Source of the DNA: Methanolobus sp.
GTDB taxonomy: Archaea; Halobacteriota; Methanosarcinia; Methanosarcinales; Methanosarcinaceae
Length of the DNA stretch: 64,000 nucleotides
Assembly (NCBI GenBank): GCA_029762595.1
Contig: JARVGJ010000007.1
Span: 41,733 to 105,732, forward strand
Direction: 5' to 3'
Shown: positions 57,809 to 64,000 of the stretch, one piece after another
Position numbering within the stretch: position 1 is the first letter of the stretch
Layout: each line of letters begins with the position of its first letter
Position numbers and translations under genes: made by a program
The notes under the pieces: model-generated
Database searches by the model: none
The model's input: only the letters and a program-made list of their open reading frames with translations
Told to the model about the DNA's origin: nothing

Positions 57809-58474
57809 TTATGCTTGTTTTCCTAACTTCTGTCCAATGTTTCTTCCCAGTTCTTTTGCAGCTTCCATTGCCTCTGCCTGATCTTCGAAATTACTGATCC
57901 CTACTGATTCAACCGTGGCATGCGGACCAAAGATCATTGAAAGTCCGCTTGTTTGGCATTCGTTCCCATAACCACATCTGACACATGGAACGTTGCCCTG
58001 TATTTTTACCCCCCCAACAGGGTCCATTCCTTCTTCCATCATGTAAAATATAATGGAATTCAAGCCATATTCAGATGCAGGAGGAAGCATTTCAGATCCT
58101 TCCGGAATTGCATATGTAACGATTGCACCACCGGGTTTGCCCTTCATGAAGCCATATTTGTGCCGAAGAGGATACAATCGTTCTATGAAAGCTTTGGTCC
58201 TTGCGTCCAGAGAGGAATATGGCGTATAACCTGCAATGATCAAAGCATCTGCATTCTTCGCTTTTTCAGCTAATTCTATACCATCATCTTTTATCACACA
58301 TACGTTGGTATCCACACATTTAAGGCAGGCAAGACATGGTTCAACCTTATAGTCCCTTAATTTGACCATTTCATAATCAAAACCGGTTGCTTCCAGAGCA
58401 GCTTTTAATGCCCGGTCAGTGTTGCTGTTCCTTATTGGTGAACCTGAAACTCCAAGAACTTTCTTTCCAGCCAT
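57809..58474 (-). CDS. Iron-sulfur flavoprotein (Isf) / FMN reductase family
   Basis: A 221-residue flavodoxin-fold protein. VLGVSGSPIRNSNTDRAL is the FMN phosphate-binding loop, and CLACLKCVDTNVC is the compact cysteine motif (Cx2Cx2Cx5C) that holds a 4Fe-4S cluster in Isf. Isf in Methanosarcina transfers electrons from ferredoxin and can reduce oxygen or peroxide. GTGATAAT precedes the ATG. The same frame is open upstream without a stop to the TAG codon that ends larC (58595-58597). Confidence 0.9.
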   Translation of the reverse strand: MAGKKVLGVSGSPIRNSNTDRALKAALEATGFDYEMVKLRDYKVEPCLACLKCVDTNVCVIKDDGIELAEKAKNADALIIAGYTPYSSLDARTKAFIERLYPLRHKYGFMKGKPGGAIVTYAIPEGSEMLPPASEYGLNSIIFYMMEEGMDPVGGVKIQGNVPCVRCGYGNECQTSGLSMIFGPHATVESVGISNFEDQAEAMEAAKELGRNIGQKLGKQA

Positions 58475-58502
58475 ATTATCACAATTAAAAAATGGATTAT
58501 AT

Positions 58503-58550
58503 GAATATATAGTTAAAGGGTATTCTAATGTACCTGACCAGAAAGGTACA
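58503..58550 (-). promoter_or_regulatory. Isf promoter with inverted repeat
   Basis: The inverted repeat TGTACCT (58529-58535) and AGGTACA (58544-58550) with an eight-base spacer lies just upstream of the TATA-like AACTATATATTC (minus strand, about 58503-58514). The position fits an activator or operator site for the iron-sulfur flavoprotein gene. Confidence 0.45.
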
Positions 58551-58594
58551 TCCCAGTAACCCATACATGCATTATGGCTATGGTCCAGCAGAGG

Positions 58595-59779
58595 CTAGTC
58601 AAATCTCTCCCATGCCTTTTCCTCAACCCGCCGGATCACCTCTTTAAGTGGCATTCCAGACTTAACGGCTACCTTGCGACAATCCTCATACTCTGCCGAT
58701 ATGTGCAATATCTCACCGGTCATGTCCTGGGCTATCTTTATAGCAACAGTAAACTCCATGCCCTTAAGCAGAACACTTACCTTGTCCATCCTGCGATCAG
58801 CCACAAAACGATGAGCTGTGGGGATGACCCGTATGCCCAGTGTTCCGGTCTCTTTCATGATCTCCCGGGCAACACGTTCGCTGTTCTCTGATTTTGTGAT
58901 TACCTTGATAATGTGCCCGGACCTGCCTTTCTTCATTATAGTGGGCGTGATCGTAACATCCCTTGCACCTGCTGCAAGCAACCTGTCAAACAGGTTCCCC
59001 AGAACCTCGCCTGTCACATCATCGACATTGGTTTCCAGGACCTCGATATTATCCCTGGTCAACATGTCACTTGTTTCCATGAGCATGGTGCGCAGCACAT
59101 TCGGGTCTTCCGTCTCGGCATCCCCGGCTCCGTAACCTACTGCAAGGACTTTCCCCTTGGGGATGTTTTCTACAGGCTTGGCAAAATGTGTAAGCAGAGC
59201 TGCACCTGTCGGCGTCAGTAATTCCCTGTTCCCACAACCATACGTAATAAGGTTCCCAGACCTGAGTATCTCAAGGGTGGCAGGTGCCGGCACAGCCATG
59301 TAACCATGGGCAGCCCTTACCCTGCCAGCACCCACATTCACCGGAGTACAGAATATAGCATCAACGCCAAGTTCATGTATAGCTGCACAGGAGCCTATAA
59401 CATCTGCAAGGGCATCGTTCTGTCCTACCTCATGGAAATGGATATCTTCAAGTGGCTCGCCGTGTACCTTGGATTCTGCATGAGCCATGATGCCAAAGAC
59501 ATCCAGAGCACTCTTCTCCACCATCGCAGGGAGTCCTGCAGATCGTATGATATCAACAAGTTCATGGTAATGCCTTGTATGCTCCTCATGGTCTACGTGT
59601 ACATGCACGTCAACAGCATCAATACCTTTCTTATTTACCCTGTCAACAGAGACTGACACATCAACGGATGATTCTATTATCTCACATAAGTTAGAACTGT
59701 CAGCACCAAGACTGATAAGACTTCCAAGTATCATATCTCCGGCAGCACCTGAAAAAGGATCGAATATAAGGGATCTCAT
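58595..59779 (-). CDS. larC: LarC, nickel pincer cofactor biosynthesis protein
   Basis: A 394-residue protein starting MRSLIFDPFSGAAGDMILGSL, with the histidine-rich segment VHVHVDHEEHTRHYHELVD, HFHEVGQNDALADVIG, NREL-LTPTGAALL and ETNVDDVTGE. LarC inserts nickel into the pincer nucleotide in lactate racemase maturation. In some bacteria it is made by frameshifting of two frames; here it is one intact frame. larB is upstream on the same strand after 54 bases; larE and larA are not in the window. The stop is TAG. Confidence 0.93.
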   Translation of the reverse strand: MRSLIFDPFSGAAGDMILGSLISLGADSSNLCEIIESSVDVSVSVDRVNKKGIDAVDVHVHVDHEEHTRHYHELVDIIRSAGLPAMVEKSALDVFGIMAHAESKVHGEPLEDIHFHEVGQNDALADVIGSCAAIHELGVDAIFCTPVNVGAGRVRAAHGYMAVPAPATLEILRSGNLITYGCGNRELLTPTGAALLTHFAKPVENIPKGKVLAVGYGAGDAETEDPNVLRTMLMETSDMLTRDNIEVLETNVDDVTGEVLGNLFDRLLAAGARDVTITPTIMKKGRSGHIIKVITKSENSERVAREIMKETGTLGIRVIPTAHRFVADRRMDKVSVLLKGMEFTVAIKIAQDMTGEILHISAEYEDCRKVAVKSGMPLKEVIRRVEEKAWERFD

Positions 59780-59833
59780 TTTATCATTTCCTGATATGGC
59801 ATTAAAAAATAAACAGGAACATTATCTATCACA

Positions 59834-60625
59834 TTACCCTATGATATTTTGTTCCATGTTCCTTGCTTCTGCAACCTTGTTAGCTATCCTTGCCGCAAAG
59901 GAACCTGCAACAAACCCTGCATCGATGTTGACCACTGAGAGCACAGAGCATGACTGTAACATGGACAGCAATGCTGCCTCCCCCTTTGCCCCGGCCCCGT
60001 ATCCGGTGGACACAGGCAATCCGATAACAGGAACATCCACAAGACCTGAGACTACCGTAGGCAGTGTACCTTCCCTTCCAGCAGCAACCACAATGGAATC
60101 AGGCTTCTTCTCCTTCAGTTTCTGCATCTCACCTATCAGCCGGTGGAATCCGGCAACCCCAACATCATAGATAGCAATGGTATCACATCCCATCTCAGAA
60201 GCCACCATCCTTGCCTCTTCTGCCGCATCAATATCAGCAGTACCAGCGGTGATTATCGCAACCATCCCGCCTGTCCGGGGTGCAGGTGTGCCGTTATGGA
60301 CAACAGCGGAAGTTGAATGCAGGTCCCATTCAAGTTCATCAGGCCTGAAACTTGACGCCAGCATTTCCCGGTGTCCGGCCCCAAGCCTTGTGATAAGCAC
60401 CCTGCCTGTAGCTGCAACCTGTGCCTTTGCTATCTCCACAACATCTGCAGGTTCCTTGCCCTCAGCAAGTATGGCTTCCATTATACCTGTGCGATGCTTA
60501 CGGAAAATATCAACCTTGGCAATATCTGTGACAGGAACGTAGCCCATGGAACGGATCTGGGATTCTGCAGTTTCCATATCCGTTTCATTATTTTTCAGCT
60601 TGTTTAATATGCTTTTAAGGTCCAT
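59834..60625 (-). CDS. larB: LarB, nickel pincer cofactor biosynthesis protein
   Basis: A 263-residue protein with a PurE-like C-terminal domain (VAIITAGTADIDAAEEARMVA, IYDVGVAGFHRL, GREGTLPTVVSGLVDVPVIGLPVSTGYGAG). LarB carboxylates and hydrolyses nicotinic acid adenine dinucleotide to begin pincer cofactor synthesis. Its role in a methanogen, where no lactate racemase is expected, is not settled. It runs into larC. Confidence 0.93.
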   Translation of the reverse strand: MDLKSILNKLKNNETDMETAESQIRSMGYVPVTDIAKVDIFRKHRTGIMEAILAEGKEPADVVEIAKAQVAATGRVLITRLGAGHREMLASSFRPDELEWDLHSTSAVVHNGTPAPRTGGMVAIITAGTADIDAAEEARMVASEMGCDTIAIYDVGVAGFHRLIGEMQKLKEKKPDSIVVAAGREGTLPTVVSGLVDVPVIGLPVSTGYGAGAKGEAALLSMLQSCSVLSVVNIDAGFVAGSFAARIANKVAEARNMEQNIIG

Positions 60626-60718
60626 TTTTATTCATACCTACTTTGGATGAACTGATATTTAAGGATAAATGAAGAACTGAACAGAAAACTATAATATGGA
60701 TAAAATGTTGTTGCAACT

Positions 60719-60928
60719 ATGGAAGGACCATTAGGGAAATTATACAGCATACCAGTATCCATATTGATGGTAATAGGCCTAGGATTGAGTGTTTTCCTGT
60801 TCTACACCCTTATGAAGGCGGCAGAGGAAGGGAAAGTGCTGATGGTAATAATACTTGCAGTATCCATATCCATTGTTGCTTTTTTGATAAGCAGGGCAAT
60901 TAAGTTCCAAATAATGAAAGAGTTATGA
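60719..60928 (+). CDS. Small two-helix membrane protein
   Basis: A 69-residue protein with two membrane helices (IPVSILMVIGLGLSVFLFYTL; LMVIILAVSISIVAFLI). No ribosome binding site precedes the ATG, and CTATAATAT about 27 bases upstream would put the transcript start at the ATG, so a leaderless message is likely. It has an acidic and basic linker and no motif. It is on its own strand between larB and the DUF2111 gene. Function unknown. Confidence 0.55.
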   Translation: MEGPLGKLYSIPVSILMVIGLGLSVFLFYTLMKAAEEGKVLMVIILAVSISIVAFLISRAIKFQIMKEL

Positions 60929-60967
60929 AATAGTGCTAAGCTAAAATATTACATGGGAATAACACAA

Positions 60968-61387
60968 CTATTTCAACTTTTTTCTTGACTCTTCGACTTC
61001 ATCAATTATGCCGGGATACTCCCTGAACATTGAAAGTATGTCAAGGGCTGCAACAATATCCACAACCCCTATTGCCCCGATAGGTTTCCCATCAATTGTC
61101 CTGATGGGTACAACTACAACAGACTTGCCTTTATATACACCTTCCTTGGGCACTGTTCTTATCATATGGTTTTTCCTTAGAACCTCCTCCAGGACCGGGC
61201 CAGTGTATTCCCTGTCAATGATAGCACCCCTTTCCATCCGGATGCCTTTGCAATTAAAACTTCGAATTGTCACAGGGATCCCGACAAGGGAGTGTATTAC
61301 AATTGCTATTGGCTCCAGTTCATCTGCGGTGGAGTCGGAGCAGATCTTCAGGCAAAAGACACGGTTTAATTCTTCATCGCATATCAT
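60968..61387 (-). CDS. DUF2111 protein (methanogen-specific family)
   Basis: A 139-residue protein of the DUF2111 family, found mainly in methanogens. Typical blocks are DSTADELEPIAIVIHSLVGIPVTI, and VVVVPIRTIDGKPIGAIGVVD, the latter resembling a small PAS/GAF-like ligand-binding core. The function is unknown. It lies between the nickel cofactor genes and thioredoxin reductase. Confidence 0.82.
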   Translation of the reverse strand: MICDEELNRVFCLKICSDSTADELEPIAIVIHSLVGIPVTIRSFNCKGIRMERGAIIDREYTGPVLEEVLRKNHMIRTVPKEGVYKGKSVVVVPIRTIDGKPIGAIGVVDIVAALDILSMFREYPGIIDEVEESRKKLK

Positions 61388-61423
61388 TTCTAAGTCACCT
61401 TTTTAACTATATAGAAAGGGATG

Positions 61424-62338
61424 TTAATTGTCTGATTTAAGGGAGGTTATATACTCATGAGCTGATATGGCTGCAACAGCACCATCAGATACTGCTGTGA
61501 CAACCTGCCATACAGACGTCCTGCGGCAATCACCGGCTGCAAATATCCCGTCCACTGAACTTTTCAGCCGTTCATCAGTCCTGATAAAACCCACGTCTGT
61601 CTTATCAACATCCACCATTGAAGTGTTGGGGTCGATACCAACATAGATGAACACACCATCAATTTTCATTTCCGTGATGTCATCGGTCTTAAGGTTCTTC
61701 AGGACAACCTTCTCAACGAGGTCCCTGCCCTTGATCTCCTGTACAGCGGTGTCCCATATGAAACTGATGTTCTCTTTACCAAAGGCCCGTTTCTGGAGCA
61801 GGGAGCAGGCCCGCAGCTCATCACGCCTGTGGATAACATAAACCTTGTCCGCAATGTCTGCAAGTATAAGAGCATCCGTAATTGCAGAATCGCCACCACC
61901 TACTACGATCACTTCCTGACCCGCAAAGAAAGGTCCATCGCATGTGGCACAGTATGAAACACCTTTTGTCAGCAATTCTGACTCACCTGCAACTCCAAGA
62001 CGTTTGGGGTTTGCACCTGTGGCAACTATCAGTGCAAGCCCTTCCAGTTCACCGTCGTCGCTTATCACAACTTTCTTTCCGCCTTCGTCCCTGACAGAGC
62101 TCACATTGGTATTTTGTATAATGACACCCGCCTGCTCTGCATGGACCTTGAAATTCTGCATCAGTTCCATCCCCGATATCGACGGGAATCCCGGATAGTT
62201 CTCTACCCTTTGTGCAGTAGCTATCTGGCCGGAAACGACATTCTTTTCAAGTACAACAGTATCAAGACCATAGCGTACAGCATATATCGCCGCAGTAAGT
62301 CCGGCAGGTCCTCCACCTATGATGATCAGATCATACAT
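61424..62338 (-). CDS. trxB: Thioredoxin reductase
   Basis: A 304-residue flavoenzyme. FAD-binding motif IIGGGPAGLTAAIYA, redox-active disulfide CATCDGP, second dinucleotide-binding motif VVVGGGDSAITDAL, and C-terminal GIFAAGDCRR. It reduces thioredoxin or glutaredoxin-like partners, using NADPH or, in some methanogens, F420H2. ATG at 62338 follows GGTTGAT. The glutaredoxin-like gene lies directly upstream, giving a two-gene redox operon. Confidence 0.95.
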   Translation of the reverse strand: MYDLIIIGGGPAGLTAAIYAVRYGLDTVVLEKNVVSGQIATAQRVENYPGFPSISGMELMQNFKVHAEQAGVIIQNTNVSSVRDEGGKKVVISDDGELEGLALIVATGANPKRLGVAGESELLTKGVSYCATCDGPFFAGQEVIVVGGGDSAITDALILADIADKVYVIHRRDELRACSLLQKRAFGKENISFIWDTAVQEIKGRDLVEKVVLKNLKTDDITEMKIDGVFIYVGIDPNTSMVDVDKTDVGFIRTDERLKSSVDGIFAAGDCRRTSVWQVVTAVSDGAVAAISAHEYITSLKSDN

Positions 62339-62350
62339 CTCTATCAACCG

Positions 62351-62593
62351 TTAGTTTACAACATTACTGGCCTGATCTTTATCAGGAATACCAACAAAAG
62401 CCACCTTATCATCTATAATTGTAGTTGGTATGGAACGAATATTGAACTGCCTGGCAAGCTCCCTTCCTTCAGAAGAGTCCAGCTCGATCTCCTCGTACTC
62501 AAAATCGTACTTTTCTTTCAGGTCCCGCCATAATTTCTTTGCCGTGGGGCAAAAGTGGCACCATTCAGAATGAACCAAAGTAACCTTTACCAT
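62351..62593 (-). CDS. Glutaredoxin/thioredoxin-like small redox protein
   Basis: An 80-residue protein with the active-site pair in HSEWCHFCPTAKK and the cis-proline block SIPTTIIDD. CHFC resembles the archaeal thioredoxin-like and methanoredoxin types. It is probably the substrate of the reductase encoded 12 bases downstream. ATG at 62593 is chosen because GGAGTG lies upstream and homologous proteins begin MVKVTL. Confidence 0.9.
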   Translation of the reverse strand: MVKVTLVHSEWCHFCPTAKKLWRDLKEKYDFEYEEIELDSSEGRELARQFNIRSIPTTIIDDKVAFVGIPDKDQASNVVN

Positions 62594-62824
62594 AATATTC
62601 CACACTCCTTGTTATTCTCAATATTCTTCAATATTCTATTTGTTAGAACAGTATATCAAATTAATGATGTAAACGGACGTATATGACCGATTTAACCTTC
62701 TGTGACCATATTTTGAGATTTGTGGCTTTCTTGTTCCAGCTGGATAAAAAAAGAATCAAAGTAATAAGAAATAAATCTTGATTATATCAATCATTATCTA
62801 AAGATTTCATCTGATGCCACTGCA

Positions 62825-63007
62825 ATGAATATTAAAACTTTATATGAATATCATTCATTAGATCTTCCTCTTCGCCCTGATACATTACTAGAAGAAAATG
62901 ATTCCATATACTTTATAGAGATAAAATCAAAAGCTACAATAGAAACGGGAAAGTTAGTGGATCTACCGATCCAATATTCAATGGAAATTCACCTCTTCAG
63001 GCAGTAG
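62825..63007 (+). pseudogene. Short fragment of a PD-(D/E)XK-like nuclease-type protein
   Basis: A 60-residue frame containing RPDTLLEENDSIYFIEIKSKATIETG, which looks like the D-(E)xK core of a restriction- or Cas4-like nuclease family seen as full proteins in Methanosarcina relatives. It starts and stops abruptly, is far too short for a nuclease domain, and the homology appears to end at ETG. It is probably a remnant. It lies next to the terminase fragment. Confidence 0.45.
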
Positions 63008-63116
63008 AGAATCAATCGTAGATGGAGAGATCTGTGTGATGGAAATGAGCCAGGCCGGATATTTACACCTTTATTATAGCACAGGTCTAAACAAAACTAC
63101 CGTAGTATTATAAACT

Positions 63117-63506
63117 TTGATTTCAGGTAAATGGGCACAGGAAGTCATTGCCGCTTACTACAAGCATTCTGCAGACAGGGTCATTGGTGAAGTGAACAAC
63201 GGTGGTGAGCTTGTGGAGTATACCCTGCGGACAATTGATCCAATGGTATCTTACAGGTCTGTCCGGGCCAGTCGTGGGAAGATGGTGCGGGCCGAGCCTA
63301 TCAGTGCGCTGTACGAACAATGCAAAGTACATAATATGGGTTCCTTGTCTGGGCTTGAGGATCAGATGTGTGAGTGGGTGCCTGGGGAGGGGAATAGTCT
63401 GGATAGGGCGGATGCACTTGTCTGGGCTTTGTCTGAGCTTAGCGAGTCAAAGTTCGGACCGCAGAAAATGGATCTATCAGCACTTATCAGAACTAAAGCG
63501 AGGTAA
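63117..63506 (+). pseudogene. C-terminal remnant of a phage terminase large subunit
   Basis: 129 residues matching the end of the nuclease domain of a phage large terminase: KWAQEVIAAYYKHSADRVIGEVNNGGELVE, then YRSVRASRGKMVRAEPISALYEQ and DRADALVWALSEL. The ATPase half is missing, and a stop codon and unrelated sequence lie just upstream, so this cannot be a working gene. It is evidence of a former prophage or virus-derived island. No other virus genes are visible nearby. Confidence 0.8.
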
Positions 63507-63554
63507 TCTATGAGACCAAAACTATATGCAACGGTGAGCAAGAACACGACTTGA

Positions 63555-63716
63555 GTGCTTCACAGGGTGATGAGGGAGCAGGACTGTAACAAGAGCCATG
63601 CGGTGGATTTCATTGCGGAGTATTATTCGAAGATGCAGAATAGTCTCCTGGAGAGGCAGGTGGAGGAGACTGCGGAGCTGGTTATTAAGAAACTGAAGTT
63701 GAATAATATACTGTAA
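63555..63716 (+). pseudogene. Short frame following the terminase remnant
   Basis: A 53-residue frame from a GTG at 63555 (or 48 residues from ATG at 63570) ending in LVIKKLKLNNIL. It is helical and charged and not identified. It follows a 14-codon ATG frame at 63510 (MRPKLYATVSKNTT) that could be the start of a portal-like gene now cut off. Probably decayed virus sequence. Confidence 0.35.
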
Positions 63717-63864
63717 AATGCAAGAATCTTTTTAAGCATATCAAGGTTTATGCTTCTATTCTTTCATCAGCTTGGATAGATACCTATTACAGAGGATTTC
63801 TACAGAGCATTTAACCCAAATCTTCTAATAATGAGCAATACAAAAGCAAAATTGGAGAATTAAT

Positions 63865-64000
63865 ATGAAAGTAACTGTTTTTAATGGAAGTCCCAGAGGA
63901 AGAAAAAGCAATACTCATCGAATCGTTGGTCCTTTACTGGAAGGGGCCAGACAAGCAGGTGCTCAGACAGAAGAAGTATTCTTAGTAGAGCATAATATCA
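63865..64000 (+). CDS. Flavodoxin-fold NAD(P)H reductase, N-terminal part (continues past window)
   Basis: The first 45 residues, MKVTVFNGSPRGRKSNTHR-IVGPLLEGARQAG-, contain the FMN-binding loop of the NADPH-dependent FMN reductase/flavodoxin family, as in the Isf gene at 57.8 kb. GGAG lies eight bases before the ATG. The rest of the gene is outside the window, so iron-sulfur motifs cannot be judged. Confidence 0.85.
   Translation, partial: MKVTVFNGSPRGRKSNTHRIVGPLLEGARQAGAQTEEVFLVEHNI

Noticed and set aside
58595..59779. Programmed frameshift in larC
   Set aside because: Found in some bacteria, but this larC is one uninterrupted frame with both halves.
62825..63007. Cas4 or CRISPR-linked nuclease
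   Set aside because: Only a short EIKSKAT core is present, there are no cysteines for a Cas4 cluster, and no CRISPR repeats or cas genes are nearby.

Overview
The window is from a methanogenic archaeon. It carries a complete methyl-coenzyme M reductase operon (mcrBDCGA) with the McrA arginine methylase gene mmp10 diverging from it, and archaeal information-processing genes: LonB, DNA polymerase D large subunit, ATP-dependent DNA ligase, archaeal topoisomerase I, aCPSF2 ribonuclease, Rio2 and Tsr3. The style of the Mcr proteins, the CHASE4/HisKA_2 sensor kinase, DUF2111 and the TldD/TldE pair fit Methanosarcinaceae, probably a methylotrophic genus such as Methanolobus or a relative. That placement is inference. 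Starts are often preceded by GGAGG or GGTGA, and several genes appear to start at TTG.

Layout. 1-8 kb: 3' part of a P-type cation ATPase, a QueG-like Fe-S protein, three tRNAs (Gly, Phe, Val), a small exported protein, lonB, and tldD-tldE. 8-18 kb: a CHASE4 sensor kinase with a REC-PAS partner, an MFS transporter with a PAP2-type phosphatase, a radical SAM protein, a cupredoxin-like lipoprotein that has lost most copper ligands, DNA ligase, and homoserine dehydrogenase with its separate ACT subunit. 18-24.5 kb: a membrane-anchored winged-helix protein facing a run of exported proteins and HtpX, then a DUF488 protein and aroA. 24.5-33.5 kb: HyuA-like ATPase, mcr operon and mmp10. 33.5-45.8 kb: polymerase D large subunit, tRNA-Leu, two-part fumarase, a Tad/type IV pilus-like motor cluster, Tsr3 and a LOG-like protein. 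45.9-48.7 kb: exonuclease III and a PerR/Fur-peroxiredoxin-ferritin-like peroxide operon. 48.9-57.5 kb: topoisomerase I with aCPSF2, a TPR protein, MobA, a DUF460 nuclease-like protein and Rio2. 57.8-62.6 kb: iron-sulfur flavoprotein, LarC, LarB, DUF2111, and a thioredoxin reductase-glutaredoxin pair. 62.8-63.7 kb: a decayed patch with a nuclease-like fragment and the C-terminal end of a phage terminase. The window ends inside a flavodoxin-fold reductase gene.

How the parts fit. The mcr operon makes the terminal enzyme of methanogenesis; Mmp10, read from the same intergenic region, modifies an arginine of McrA. That 435-base region is rich in perfect inverted repeats and is the best candidate regulatory region here. 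Redox and stress functions recur: peroxide operon, thioredoxin reductase/glutaredoxin, iron-sulfur flavoprotein, LonB and HtpX. The most unusual observations are the larC-TAG-flavoprotein continuous reading frame, the dyad-rich mcr/mmp10 promoter region, the 18-22 kb envelope cluster, and several degenerate members of known families (P-type ATPase without the usual M5/M6 acidic residues, cupredoxin without copper ligands, QueG-like protein in an archaeon). No CRISPR array, rRNA gene or intact mobile element was seen.
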